Numbered from the stretch's first letter, positions 41,486 to 50,719 are shown. The stretch is DNA of 64,000 nt from CAVUAT01 sp963848045 (GCA_963848045.1 CAWKCC010000003.1:62001-126000); one strand, 5' to 3'. The notes: a model not told the origin generated them from the sequence alone. Made by a program: numbers and translations.

Positions 41486-41591
41486 CAGGCGTGATTCTGC
41501 CAATGCCGGCGACCGCAGCGCTCGCGCCCCTGCCAGCAAACCTGCACAGGCGGGAAGGAAAGCGGCCGGCGGGTGCGAAATAGCCGCTCAG

Positions 41592-42515
41592 ATGGGTCCT
41601 TTGCGCAGAAAGAAGCGAGGCTCGGATGCCGCCGACGCCGGCCGCCTCAGCCCCGACGAGCTGGTCGGCCCGAGGCGCGAGCCCGCAGCGGGGGAGAGCG
41701 CCGCGAGCGCCGAGCCGGAGTCGAAGGGCAAGGGCAAGGGCAAGGGCTCAAAGGGCGCTCCCGCGAAGGTGATCGCCTTCGCCAACCAGAAGGGCGGAGT
41801 CGCCAAGACGACGACCGCGCTCAATCTTGCCGTCGCCTTCAAGGAGTCCGGCCATCGCGTCCTGGCGGTGGACATGGACCCGCAGGGCAACCTGACGATG
41901 AGTCAGGGCGTCGACCCCGACAAGGTCGAGAAGAGCATGTTCGACGTGCTCGTGCACCACATTCCGATCCGCGAGGTCATCGTCGAGCGAGAGATCGACG
42001 TCGCCGTCGCCTCGATCGACCTCGCCGGCGCCGAGATCGCGATGAGCGCCCAGATCGGCCGCGAGCGCTCGCTGCAGAAGGCGATCGACGCCGTGCGCGA
42101 GGACTACGACTTCGTCTGCATCGACACGCCGCCCAGCCTCGGGCTGCTGACCGTGAACGCGCTCACCGCAGCCGACAAGGTGATCGTGCCCGTGCAGTGC
42201 GAGTACCTCTCGATGCGCGGCCTGGTGCAGCTACAGAACACCCTGCAGATGATCCGCGAGAACCTCAACCCCGACGTCGAGATCGAGGGCATCCTGCCGA
42301 CCATGCTCGACTCGCGGACCGTCCACGCCAAGGAGGCGGTCGAGATCCTCGAGGAGAACTTCGGCGAGCTGGTCTTCCAGTCGCGGATCCGCAAGGCGAT
42401 CAAGTTCGCGGAGGCGCCGGTGCGCGGCAGCTCCGTGCTCAAGTACGACCCACAGGGCAACGCCGCCAAGTACTACCGCGACCTCGCCGAGGAGGTCCTG
42501 GCCCATGGCCGCTAA
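41592..42515 (+). CDS. ParA/Soj-family ATPase
   Basis: A 307-residue partition-type ATPase. The N-terminus is a basic and disordered segment of about 55 residues with a Lys-Gly run (KGKGKGKGSKG), perhaps a nonspecific DNA contact. The deviant Walker A FANQKGGVAKTTTALNLAVA is next, then VDMDPQGNLT and CIDTPPSLGLLTVNALTAAD. There is no ParB gene beside it. Instead its end overlaps the start of an FtsZ gene by 11 nt, pointing to a role in positioning that FtsZ rather than the chromosome (inference, cf. MinD/MipZ logic). ATG 41592 is chosen, since upstream codons lie in the divergent promoter region. Confidence 0.92.
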   Translation: MGPLRRKKRGSDAADAGRLSPDELVGPRREPAAGESAASAEPESKGKGKGKGSKGAPAKVIAFANQKGGVAKTTTALNLAVAFKESGHRVLAVDMDPQGNLTMSQGVDPDKVEKSMFDVLVHHIPIREVIVEREIDVAVASIDLAGAEIAMSAQIGRERSLQKAIDAVREDYDFVCIDTPPSLGLLTVNALTAADKVIVPVQCEYLSMRGLVQLQNTLQMIRENLNPDVEIEGILPTMLDSRTVHAKEAVEILEENFGELVFQSRIRKAIKFAEAPVRGSSVLKYDPQGNAAKYYRDLAEEVLAHGR

Positions 42516-44307
42516 GCGCGCCAGCATGCGCGAGGGTCCCCTGGCCGACCTCTTCCGCTCCACCGACGAGTCGGTGGCGGCCGAGGAGGTGAAGGTGACC
42601 GCGACGAGGGAGAAAGTGACGGCCGAGGTGGAGATCGACGTCGCTGGGGCCGAGTCGAGCGAGACGGCCGAGCAGGCGCCCGCGATCGAGGCCGCGGCCG
42701 AGCCCGAGACCGCCGCGGCCGAGCCCGAGACCTCCGTGGCCGACGACGCGACCGAGGCGGAGCCCGCCGCGACCGAGGCCGAGGCCGCCGAGGATCAGCC
42801 CCCGGTTCTCGAGGCGCCGCCCCTCTCCGAGCGCCGCATCGTCCGGGACGGTCCGCTCAGCGACGAGACGCTGCTGGAGTCCCACCGCGATCCCGCGATC
42901 GAGCAGATCGAGGAACGCGAGACGCGCAACCTTCGCGTCACCGAGCCCGCGATCGAGGTCGAGCACGAGGGGCTCGAGCGCCTGATGGGAGGCGTGCCCG
43001 TCCTCGACCGCCCCGCATACGGGCGCGACGAGCCCAACACCGCGCGAGCCGCCGTGATGCCGCGCAGCCACCGGGCCGTGCTCCGGGTGGTGGGCGTCGG
43101 CGGCGCCGGAGTCAACGCCGTCAACCGCATGGTGGAGGCCCAGGTGCCCGGGGTCGAGTTCGTCGCGATCAACACCGACCTGCAGTCGCTGCAGAGCTCC
43201 CACGCCGACTCCACGCTGCACATCGGCGCGGAGCTCACCAGGGGACTGGGCTCAGGCTCGGATCCGCGCGTCGGCTATCGCGCCGCCTTCGATGAGCAGG
43301 ACAAGATCAAGGCGCTGCTGACCGGCTCGGACATGGTCTTCATCGCCGCCGGCGCCGGCGGCGGAACGGGCACCGGTGCGGCTCCCGTGGTGGCCAAGCT
43401 CGCCCGGGACGTCGGCGCGCTGACGGTGGCCGCGGTGACCAAGCCCTTCTCCTTCGAGGGCGCTCGCCGCGCCGCGCAGGCCGAGGAGGGCATCGCCGCC
43501 CTGGGCGCCGAGGTGGACACACTGATCGTGGTGCCGAATGAGCGCCTGCTGCAGATCCTCGAGCGCCGCACCTCCATCACCGATGCCTTCCGGGTCGCCG
43601 ATGACGTGCTTCGCCAGGCGGTTCAGGGAATCTCCGACCTGGTGATGCTGCCCGGCTTGATCAACCTCGACTTCGCCGACGTGCGCACGACGATGATCGA
43701 GTCGGGCGACGCGATCCTCGGCATCGGCATGGGCGTGGGCGAGCACCGCGCGATGCTGGCCGCCGAGAAGGCCGTCTCATCCCCGCTGCTCGACACCTCC
43801 GTCGAGGGCGCCCACTCGCTGCTGCTCTCGATCACGGGCGGCCCCGACCTCTCCCTGATCGAGGCCAGCGAAGCCGCGAACATCGTCCAGCAGGCTGCTC
43901 ATCCCGACGCCGACATTATCTTCGGCGCCAGCATCGACGAGGATCTCCACGAGCAGGTCTGGGTGACCGTGATCGCGACCCGCTTCGACGCTCCCTTTCA
44001 TCGAGGTCGCCGCGACCGGCGCAGCGAGCCGCGCGAGCCGAGCCGGCCTCGTGACGATCTCGACCGCTTCGAGGAGCGGCGCGAGGATCGCTACGCCGAT
44101 CCCGCCGCGGACTGGCGGAGCGCCCCCTCGGGCTCGGCGCGAGGCTCGACCGGTTCCTCGGACCGAGGCGCCCGGCTGACCAGCGCGGATGAGATCTACG
44201 GAGATGGCCTGCGGCGGGGCCGCGGCCAGGACCGCCGCCCGGCGATGCCCGGGTCCACCAACGGCGGTCTCGTCCTCGACGTCCCGGAATTCATTCCCGG
44301 GCACTGA
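42505..44307 (+). CDS. ftsZ: FtsZ with about 180-residue N-terminal extension
   Basis: A 600-residue protein. The tubulin-like GTPase begins at about residue 191 (VLRVVGVGGAGVNAVNRMVE) and keeps the G-box GAGGGTGTGAAP, the T7 loop LINLDFADVRTTM with the catalytic Asp, and a basic linker. It ends in LDVPEFIPGH, the FtsZ tail that binds partners. The first 180 residues are acidic, Glu/Ala-rich and contain two related peptides, MREGPLADLFRS at the start and RDGPLSDETLL near residue 115. An internal ATG at 43057 would give a normal-length FtsZ. No dcw genes flank it, so it may be a second FtsZ. Confidence 0.94.
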   Translation: MAAKRASMREGPLADLFRSTDESVAAEEVKVTATREKVTAEVEIDVAGAESSETAEQAPAIEAAAEPETAAAEPETSVADDATEAEPAATEAEAAEDQPPVLEAPPLSERRIVRDGPLSDETLLESHRDPAIEQIEERETRNLRVTEPAIEVEHEGLERLMGGVPVLDRPAYGRDEPNTARAAVMPRSHRAVLRVVGVGGAGVNAVNRMVEAQVPGVEFVAINTDLQSLQSSHADSTLHIGAELTRGLGSGSDPRVGYRAAFDEQDKIKALLTGSDMVFIAAGAGGGTGTGAAPVVAKLARDVGALTVAAVTKPFSFEGARRAAQAEEGIAALGAEVDTLIVVPNERLLQILERRTSITDAFRVADDVLRQAVQGISDLVMLPGLINLDFADVRTTMIESGDAILGIGMGVGEHRAMLAAEKAVSSPLLDTSVEGAHSLLLSITGGPDLSLIEASEAANIVQQAAHPDADIIFGASIDEDLHEQVWVTVIATRFDAPFHRGRRDRRSEPREPSRPRDDLDRFEERREDRYADPAADWRSAPSGSARGSTGSSDRGARLTSADEIYGDGLRRGRGQDRRPAMPGSTNGGLVLDVPEFIPGH

Positions 44308-44316
44308 AGCCTCCCC

Positions 44317-44400
44317 CTGCATCTCCCCGGGCTACGGCATCAACCTGCATCTCCCCGGGCTGCGCCATCAACCTGCATCTCCTCGGGCTGCGCCCTGCGG
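44317..44400 (+). repeat. 28-bp tandem repeat, three copies, after ftsZ
   Basis: Units start at 44317, 44345 and 44373, each beginning CTGCATCTCCCCGGGCT (the third has CTCCTCGGG). The first two end CATCAAC. The units fill the 163-bp space between ftsZ and the next gene. There is no ORF. The short CCCGGG palindromes could form small stem-loops. It is not a CRISPR array, as no spacers are present. Confidence 0.85.
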
Positions 44401-44470
44401 GGATACAGGGTTGCGATGCAAGCGTGGGGGATGCTGAGGGTTCGTACGGTGGCGGGCTTAACCTGAGCTC

Positions 44471-45985
44471 GTGAGTGGACCGAGGGGCGTGGTGGCGGCG
44501 GGGCATCCGGTGACGGCGGAGGCTGGAGCGCAGGTGCTGCGCGAGGGCGGCAACGCGGTGGACGCAGCGATCTGCTCGGCGATGACCTCGTTCGTCACCG
44601 AGAGCCCGCTGACCGGGTTGGGCGCGGGTGGCTTCATGCTCGTGCACAGGCCGGCCTCGGCGACGGAGCCGCAGGAGAGCGTGCTCGTCGACTTCTTCGT
44701 CGCGGCCGGGGGAGCCGACGGGGCCAAGCGCGGCGCGGAGCTGGTGCCGATCCCGGTCGACTTCGGCGGCACCCAGCAGGTCTTCCACGTCGGCGCCGCC
44801 TCTTGCGGCGTGCCCGGCTGCCCGGCCGGCCTGGAATGGGTGAGCCGGCGCTTCGGCTCGATGCCCCTTGCGGCGCTGGCGGCCCCGGGCGCGCAGCTGG
44901 CGCGCCAGGGATTGTTGCTGAACCGGCAGCAGGCCTATCTGTTCGAGATCCTCGCGCCGATCCTGACGGCGACGCCGGAGGGCGCCGGCCTCTACGCCCC
45001 CGGCGGCTCCGTGCTGCGCGAGGGTGAGCTGTTCCGCTGCCCCGAGGTGGGCGAGGCGCTGGAGCGCCTCGCCGATGAGGGAGCGGAGCTCTTCTACGAC
45101 GGCGAGATCGGCCACCGCGTCGCCGACTGGGTGCGCGAGCGCGGCGGCACGCTGGGGCGGGACGACATGCGTGCCTATGAGCCGATCGAGCGCGAACCGG
45201 CTCGCGCGGCCTTCCGGGGAACCGAGGTCCTGACCAACCCCCCGCCCTCATCCGGCGGGGTGCTGATCGCCTATGCGCTCGCCCTGCTCGAGAGGCTCGG
45301 CGAGCGGACCGGCGTCGAGGAGCTGGTGGCCGCCACCGAGGCCGCCAACGCGAGGCGCACCGAGGAATTCAGCGAGGGGCTCCACGACGAGGGGTTCCTC
45401 GGCGCCTTCCTCGAGGCCGGGGGCGAGGACGGCCTTGGCTCCACCACCCACATATCGGTGCTCGACGAGCGGGGGATGTGCGCCTCGGTCACCTGCTCGA
45501 ACGGCACCGGCTCGACGATGTTAGTCCCGGGAACTGGGGTGCACGTCAACAACATGCTGGGTGAGGAGGATCTCAACCCTGTCGGGTTCCACCGCATACC
45601 GGCGGGACGCCGGGTGAGCTCGATGATGGCCCCGACCGTTGCGCTGCGCGAGGGGGAGGTGGTGCTCGGCCTCGGCAGCGCCGGCTCCAATCGGATCCGC
45701 TCGGCGATTCTCGACACGATCGTGCGGGTGCTCGAGCAGGGCATGGACGCCGCGGTCGCGGTGCGCTCGCCGCGCATCCACTACGAGAACGGAGTCGTGC
45801 AGGCCGAGCCGGGCGTGGACGAGGACGGGCTCGCCGGGCTCGAGCGCAGAGGCGTGCCGGTGGTCCGGTGGAGCCGCCAGAACCTGTACTTCGGGGGCGT
45901 CCAGGCCGTGACCCGGAACCCGGCGACGGGCGCGATGTCAGGCGGCGGCGATCCGAGGCGCGGCGGGGCTGTCGCGCTCGCCTGA
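44471..45985 (+). CDS. Gamma-glutamyltransferase family protein
   Basis: A 504-residue Ntn-hydrolase precursor that would transfer or hydrolyse gamma-glutamyl groups. VVAAGHPVTAEAGAQVLREG and SPLTGLGAGGFMLVH open the large subunit. The autocleavage Thr is in GLGSTTHISVLDERG near residue 325, and GSAGSNRIRSAILD is in the small subunit. There is no signal peptide, unlike secreted GGTs, so it may be cytoplasmic. TAACCT at 44459-44464 lies exactly 6 nt before the GTG start, a leaderless arrangement. It could act on glutathione-like or amide substrates (unknown). Confidence 0.9.
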   Translation: MSGPRGVVAAGHPVTAEAGAQVLREGGNAVDAAICSAMTSFVTESPLTGLGAGGFMLVHRPASATEPQESVLVDFFVAAGGADGAKRGAELVPIPVDFGGTQQVFHVGAASCGVPGCPAGLEWVSRRFGSMPLAALAAPGAQLARQGLLLNRQQAYLFEILAPILTATPEGAGLYAPGGSVLREGELFRCPEVGEALERLADEGAELFYDGEIGHRVADWVRERGGTLGRDDMRAYEPIEREPARAAFRGTEVLTNPPPSSGGVLIAYALALLERLGERTGVEELVAATEAANARRTEEFSEGLHDEGFLGAFLEAGGEDGLGSTTHISVLDERGMCASVTCSNGTGSTMLVPGTGVHVNNMLGEEDLNPVGFHRIPAGRRVSSMMAPTVALREGEVVLGLGSAGSNRIRSAILDTIVRVLEQGMDAAVAVRSPRIHYENGVVQAEPGVDEDGLAGLERRGVPVVRWSRQNLYFGGVQAVTRNPATGAMSGGGDPRRGGAVALA

Positions 45986-46006
45986 GCGCCACGAAAGGGC
46001 TCAGGC
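45980..46006 (+). terminator. Hairpin at the gamma-glutamyltransferase stop
   Basis: GCCTGAGC (45980-45987) pairs with GCTCAGGC (45999-46006) around an 11-nt loop and overlaps the TGA stop. There is no T-tract. It is the most likely 3' end for the gene. Confidence 0.5.
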
Positions 46007-46035
46007 TCGCCGCACGGATGGCCGATATAGATGCC

Positions 46036-46932
46036 ATGACACGGAGAAAGGCGTACGGCAGCAGGGCCGGCGCAACACTGGCGCTGGGACTGGCGGCCGC
46101 AGCGATGGCCGCTCTTCCGGCTTCGGCGCCGGCTGCCCCGGGCCCGCTGAAGGGCGTTTTCGTCCGCACGGCGCAAGCCTCGGTCGGCCCCCTCTCGGTG
46201 GTCAGCGCCGACGCCTACTGCCCCAAGGGCGCTCCCCTCGTCGGTGGCGGTTTCGATGTCACCGCCCCGGGCCAGAACGGCCCGTTCCCGATTGAGTCCT
46301 ACCGCATCAAGGGTCGCGCCTGGCGAGCCACCGCCGGCGCCGGCGCCAGCCCGGTGCCGAATCCGCCGCCCAGCACCGTCACCTCCTACGCGCTCTGCCA
46401 GCGTGGGGCCCGCAAGCTGCTGCCGGTGGTTGCCGGTTCTCAGGTGCCGCTGCTCGATCAGCCGGCCAGCGGCGCCGTGGAGGTGAACACCAACTGCCCC
46501 GGCAGGCTGCGCTCGGTCGCGGGAGGATTCAGGGGAGAGGCGGACCCGGCAAGCGGTGCTGTGTTGCCTCAGGCCTCGGAGAAGTCGAGCAAGGCCGGCT
46601 GGCGGACCAGCGCGATCCACCTCGGCAATCCGTCGGGGAAGTCACAGCGCGCGCTCACTTCGATCGGCTACTGCTCGAAGAACGGTCGCACCGTTAACTC
46701 GCAGGCCGCCGCCGTGATCCTGCCCCCGCCCGATCTTGCCGGCGCCGCAACCGGCTCGTGCCCCAGGTGGCTGCAGACGGGCGGCTTCAGCGCTTCGCCG
46801 GTGACCCCGGCGAGCGCCGTGATCGTGCTCAGCTCCCGGCCCCAGGGGCGCAGCTGGCTTCTCCGTGCCACGAACCTCTTCGGCGGCGATCCCGGCACGA
46901 TCACCGCGTCGGCGTACTGCCGCAGGCGCTAG
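46036..46932 (+). CDS. Secreted protein with repeated Cys-Pro-(Lys)-Gly / Gly-Gly modules
   Basis: A 298-residue exported protein. The signal peptide spans about residues 10-36 (LALGLAAAAMAALPASAPAA). The mature part has repeated units in which a Cys is followed by a Gly-rich turn: DAYCPKGAPLVGGGFDV, then NCPGRLRSVAGGF, SCPRWLQTGGF and others about 45-70 residues apart. Similar modules occur in the truncated protein at the right edge (CPKGTKPIGGG). I recognise no function, and such families are abundant in actinobacterial secretomes. I choose the ATG at 46036 because it places the signal peptide at the N-terminus. Confidence 0.78.
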   Translation: MTRRKAYGSRAGATLALGLAAAAMAALPASAPAAPGPLKGVFVRTAQASVGPLSVVSADAYCPKGAPLVGGGFDVTAPGQNGPFPIESYRIKGRAWRATAGAGASPVPNPPPSTVTSYALCQRGARKLLPVVAGSQVPLLDQPASGAVEVNTNCPGRLRSVAGGFRGEADPASGAVLPQASEKSSKAGWRTSAIHLGNPSGKSQRALTSIGYCSKNGRTVNSQAAAVILPPPDLAGAATGSCPRWLQTGGFSASPVTPASAVIVLSSRPQGRSWLLRATNLFGGDPGTITASAYCRRR

Positions 46933-47549
46933 CCGAAGTCGACCTTGCCGTTGCTGCGCGCGTGCTCGGCGGCCTGCTCGGCTCGCTCGAGCGCCTTGCC
47001 GACGGCCCGTAGCGCGTTCGCCAGCAGCTCCATTCGCTCATCCTCGTCGCGCATCTCCAGCAGCGTCTGCTTGGTCTCGTCGGGCAGCTCGATGCGCGCC
47101 GCGATCGCGTAGGCCGAGTCGCCCTCGAGCTCGGCATCGTCCGGGCGCTCCCCCGTGGCGATCTCGGCGAGCTCGGCGAAGGCGTCGCGCGCGGCCTCGC
47201 CCGACTCCTGGTCGGCCGCCGGGACCTCCTGGTCGGAGATCAACTCGACCTCCCCGGCGGGGTAATCGCCGGATTCGAAGCGGTCGAGCACCCTGAATGG
47301 CTCCACACCGCTGACCACGATGTTGACGCGCCCGTCCTCGAAGCGCTCGAGCACCTCGTCGATTCTCGCGGTACAGCCGATCGACCGGGCGCCGTCGTCA
47401 TCTCGCAGCACCACCCCGAAGGGCTCGCCCTGCTCGATCGAGTGCCCCACCATCCGCTTGTAGCGCTCCTCGAAGATATGAAGAGGTAGCTTCTCGCCCG
47501 GCAGCAGGACGAGCGGCAACTCGAATATCGGCAGCTGCTGCGAGTCCAT
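46929..47549 (-). CDS. LON N-terminal domain protein
   Basis: A 206-residue protein with the substrate-binding LON domain but no ATPase or protease part. LPLVLLPGEKLPLHIFEERY is the LON signature, followed by CTARIDEVLERFEDGRVNIV and RVLDRFESGDYP. The C-terminal helical region is typical of stand-alone LON-domain proteins, whose role is unknown. TAGACT (47562-47557) precedes the ATG by 7 nt. Its stop shares CTAG with the converging secreted-protein gene. Confidence 0.9.
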   Translation of the reverse strand: MDSQQLPIFELPLVLLPGEKLPLHIFEERYKRMVGHSIEQGEPFGVVLRDDDGARSIGCTARIDEVLERFEDGRVNIVVSGVEPFRVLDRFESGDYPAGEVELISDQEVPAADQESGEAARDAFAELAEIATGERPDDAELEGDSAYAIAARIELPDETKQTLLEMRDEDERMELLANALRAVGKALERAEQAAEHARSNGKVDFG

Positions 47550-47619
47550 CACCCAGAGTCTAGGCAGCGGGGCCGGGCCGCTTGACCGGGTCTTTAGCGC
47601 CGGGCCTAGGGTGGTCTCG

Positions 47620-49353
47620 ATGGTGCTCCTGATGCTGTTCGGGCTGCTCGCCGGCGCGGCGACCGCCCTCTCGCCCTGTGTACTCCCGATCCTGCCCGCC
47701 GTGCTGTCCGCGGGCGTCACCGGGGGGCGTCGCCGGCCCCTGGGCGTGGTCACGGGCCTGGCACTCTCGTTCACCTTCGCGACGGTGGCCCTGGTCTACG
47801 TGATCGACGCGCTCGGGCTTCCCAACGGGATCGGCAGGACGCTCGCGATCGTCGTTCTCGCCGTGTTCGGGATCTCGCTGATGGTCCCCCCGATCGGCGA
47901 CCGCATCGAGGCCTTCGCATCGCGGATCGCGCCGGGGCCGGCCCGGTTCCGCGGAGAGGGCTTCGGCTCGGGGCTGATAGTGGGGGCCAGCCTGGGCCTC
48001 GTCTACGCTCCGTGCGCCGGCCCAATCCTCGCCGGGGTGATCACAGCCTCTGCGGCCCAGGACTTCGAGGCCGGCAGGCTGGCGGTGGCCCTCTCCTACG
48101 CCGTCGGCTCGGCCCTGGTCCTCTATGCGCTGCTGCTCGGTGGCCGGCGCCTCTCGGACCGGCTCGCCCCGATCCGGGGGCAGGTGCAGGTGGCGATGGG
48201 AGCCCTGATGCTCTGCGTCGCGGCCCTGATGGCCGCAGATCTCGATACCCGCTTCCAGACCGCGATCGCGGACGACCTTCCCGCCTTCCTGGTCAACCCG
48301 ACGGGGGACCTGGAGCAGAGCGGGGCCGTCGCGAGCAGCCTGGAGAGGGTCAGCGCCCGCGGGGGCGGGGCGGAGGAGGCCGGCGCGGCCCAGCTCGACC
48401 AGGGCCTCGACCTGCCCCGGCTCGGCTACGCGCCCGACTTCACGGCGACCCAGTCCTGGTTCAACACCGACGGGGGCGAGGCGCTGAGCATCGGAGGCCT
48501 GCGCGGCAGGGTCGTGCTGATCGACTTCTGGACGTACACCTGCATCAACTGCATCCGCACGCTGCCCTATCTGAAGGCATGGGACTCCGAGTACCGCGAC
48601 GACGGGCTGACGATCGTCGGGGTGCACGCTCCCGAGTTCCCCTTTGAGCGCGACGCGGGCAACGTGGCCGACGCGATCGAGCAGAACGGGCTCGAGTACC
48701 CCGTGGTCCAGGACAACGAGATGGGCACCTGGAATGCCTATGGCAACCAGTACTGGCCCGCCAAGTACCTGATCGACGCCGAGGGCCAGGTGCGCTACGT
48801 CCACTTCGGCGAGGGCGAGTACGCGACGACCGAGAGGGCGATCCGCACCCTGCTGCGCGAGAAGGGCGACGGGGAGCTGGGGCTCGGCGCCCGCGCGCGG
48901 GCCGAGACCCCGAACCCCGCGGTGCGCACACCCGAGACCTACCTCGGAGCAGCGCGGGCGCAGGGCTACGTCAACGGCCCGATCGAGCCCGGTGTGCGCG
49001 ACTTCGGCCCCGGCCCCTTCTCTCTGGGTCCCGACCAGTTCGCCTTCACCGGTAGCTGGAAGATCACCGAGGAGGGCGCCGAATCAGTGTCCGACGCCGG
49101 CATCGCGGCCGAGTTCGGGGCCGAGAAGGTGTTCCTCGTGCTGGGGTCGTCGGGCGGCCCACGCAGGGCAGAGGTCCTGCTCGACGGCAAGCCGATCCCG
49201 AACCGGCTGGCGGGCGAGGACGTGCGCGACGGCGCGGTCACGGTTGCCGGCCAGCGTCTCTATCGGCTGGTCGACCTGCCGCGGGCCGGTGGTCACCGCC
49301 TCGAGCTCCGCCTCGCTCCCGGCATCTACGGCTACGCCTTCACCTTCGGCTAG
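47620..49353 (+). CDS. DipZ-type CcdA-thioredoxin fusion
   Basis: A 577-residue three-part membrane protein that should carry reducing power across the membrane to an extracytoplasmic thioredoxin. Residues 1-225 are the CcdA-like domain, with LSPCVLPILPAVLSAG and LVYAPCAGPILAGVI holding the two redox Cys. Residues about 270-425 are a TlpA-like thioredoxin domain with WTYTCINCIRTLPYLKAW (CxxC) and VGVHAPEFPFERDAGNV. The C-terminal part of about 140 residues is a beta-rich, carbohydrate-binding-like domain, as in mycobacterial DipZ. TAGGGT at 47607-47612 is 7 nt before ATG 47620, so this start beats the GTG at 47611, which lies inside the hexamer. Confidence 0.92.
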   Translation: MVLLMLFGLLAGAATALSPCVLPILPAVLSAGVTGGRRRPLGVVTGLALSFTFATVALVYVIDALGLPNGIGRTLAIVVLAVFGISLMVPPIGDRIEAFASRIAPGPARFRGEGFGSGLIVGASLGLVYAPCAGPILAGVITASAAQDFEAGRLAVALSYAVGSALVLYALLLGGRRLSDRLAPIRGQVQVAMGALMLCVAALMAADLDTRFQTAIADDLPAFLVNPTGDLEQSGAVASSLERVSARGGGAEEAGAAQLDQGLDLPRLGYAPDFTATQSWFNTDGGEALSIGGLRGRVVLIDFWTYTCINCIRTLPYLKAWDSEYRDDGLTIVGVHAPEFPFERDAGNVADAIEQNGLEYPVVQDNEMGTWNAYGNQYWPAKYLIDAEGQVRYVHFGEGEYATTERAIRTLLREKGDGELGLGARARAETPNPAVRTPETYLGAARAQGYVNGPIEPGVRDFGPGPFSLGPDQFAFTGSWKITEEGAESVSDAGIAAEFGAEKVFLVLGSSGGPRRAEVLLDGKPIPNRLAGEDVRDGAVTVAGQRLYRLVDLPRAGGHRLELRLAPGIYGYAFTFG

Positions 49354-49808
49354 CCGCCCCCGGGGAGCGATGACCCGGCGAAGAAGAAGAACCAGACCTC
49401 GAACGCGAGCACGGCCGCGACCACCGAGACGACCACCATCCTCTCGACCGCGCTGATGCCAACCTTGGCGCGGATGTCGGTCTCGCGCTCGCCGCGCGTG
49501 CTGCGCAGCCACGGCGACGCCTGGCGCGCAGCGGGCGGCCGGCCGGTGAGCTCGTCGTATCTGTGGTTGAGCCGGGTCAGCAGCCAGGCGAGGCCGGATA
49601 CCGAGACGGCGAGCACGGCGATCACGATCAGCACCACTCCCATGGTCAGCCCACTGCTGCTCTGCAGCCTCGAGCCGACCCAGAGCGCCAGCAGGGGGCT
49701 GCCCGCCCAGATGTTGATCGAGACGAGCGCGGTGGCGGCCACGAGGCCGATCTTCTTGGCCCTGAGGCGCCCGACACCGCCGCCGGCCGGGTCGGCCTCG
49801 GGCGTCAC
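49350..49808 (-). CDS. Membrane protein of unknown function
   Basis: A 152-residue protein with three hydrophobic helices, about residues 20-42, 52-80 and 125-145. The loop between the second and third contains RYDELTGRPPAARQASPWLR, a cytoplasmic-looking basic segment. It starts with GTG overlapping the stop of the upstream methyltransferase gene (GTGA), so the two are in an operon. Its stop shares CTAG with dipZ. No family is recognised. Confidence 0.75.
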   Translation of the reverse strand: MTPEADPAGGGVGRLRAKKIGLVAATALVSINIWAGSPLLALWVGSRLQSSSGLTMGVVLIVIAVLAVSVSGLAWLLTRLNHRYDELTGRPPAARQASPWLRSTRGERETDIRAKVGISAVERMVVVSVVAAVLAFEVWFFFFAGSSLPGGG

Positions 49809-50719
49809 GCCCGCTTTCGGGCGCTGACCAGCAGGTTGTAGAAGAGTTGCGGCGGCAGCCTCGGCTCCAGCAGGGCCGTATCGAGGCGCTGCAGGGCGAT
49901 GTAGCTGTGGAAGGCGAAGCGGCGCCAGCGCATCGGGACCTCCTCGGCGACGGCGCTCGCCTCGAGGGTCCGCATCGTCCAGCCGTGCATGTTCGCCAGC
50001 AGCTCCTCGCCGCGCACCCGCACCCGGTCGAAGCCGGCCCCCTCGACGAAGCCCTCGAGGTCCGCGGGGCTGAAGGCGTGAACGTCGACCTCCTCCTCCA
50101 GGGCGTGGCCGTCGAGGTCGGCCTTCTGCTCGGAGTAGTCGCGCTTGGAGGCGCCCAGGATCAGGCGCCAGAGCGGCGCCGCGAGCAGGGCTGCGTACTT
50201 GGGGCCCGTCGCGATCAGGTCGCCGTAGCGCGAGGGCTCACCGCAGAAGACGACGGTGCCGCCGGGGCGCAGAACGCGGTGGAACTCGCGGAATGCCCGG
50301 GCGAGGTCGGGGATGTGATGCAGGATCGCGTGTCCGAACACCAGGTCGAAGCTCTCGTCGCCGAAGGGGAGGGTCTCGGCCTCGCTCGCCTCAGCCCTGA
50401 CCTCCAGCCCCAGCCTCGCGGCGTTGACCCTCAACGCGTCCAGCATCCCGGGCGAGATGTCGGTGACGGTGGAGCGCTCGATCATTCCCGCCTGCATCAG
50501 GTTGAGCGAGAAGTAGCCGGTGCCGGCGCCGATCTCGAGCGCGTCGCCGAAGGGCTCGGTGGGCCGGCCGCCGAGCGCCTTGCGCAGCTTGGCGCTCACC
50601 TGATCCTGCCCGATCGGGCCGAAGTCGATTCCCCACTTCGAGTCGTAGGTCTCGGCGGCGGCGTCGTGGTAGCGCTCGTTGACGTCCTTGATGCGCTCGG
50701 AGGTCGCCGGGGCCGCCAT
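49805..50719 (-). CDS. Class I SAM-dependent methyltransferase
   Basis: A 304-residue methyltransferase. ALEIGAGTGYFSLNLMQAGM is motif I, DISPGMLDALRVNAARLG gives the acidic residue of motif II, and FDLVFGHAILHHIPDLARAF is motif IV. VVFCGEPSRYGDLIATGP follows. A long C-terminal arm is present. TACCAT (50733-50728) precedes ATG 50719 by 8 nt. It is divergent from the Rv3030-like methyltransferase at 50772. Whether it modifies the same glycan is an inference from position. Confidence 0.86.
   Translation of the reverse strand: MAAPATSERIKDVNERYHDAAAETYDSKWGIDFGPIGQDQVSAKLRKALGGRPTEPFGDALEIGAGTGYFSLNLMQAGMIERSTVTDISPGMLDALRVNAARLGLEVRAEASEAETLPFGDESFDLVFGHAILHHIPDLARAFREFHRVLRPGGTVVFCGEPSRYGDLIATGPKYAALLAAPLWRLILGASKRDYSEQKADLDGHALEEEVDVHAFSPADLEGFVEGAGFDRVRVRGEELLANMHGWTMRTLEASAVAEEVPMRWRRFAFHSYIALQRLDTALLEPRLPPQLFYNLLVSARKRA

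Noticed and set aside
44317..44400. CRISPR array
   Set aside because: Units are directly adjacent with no spacers and no cas genes, so it is a simple tandem repeat.
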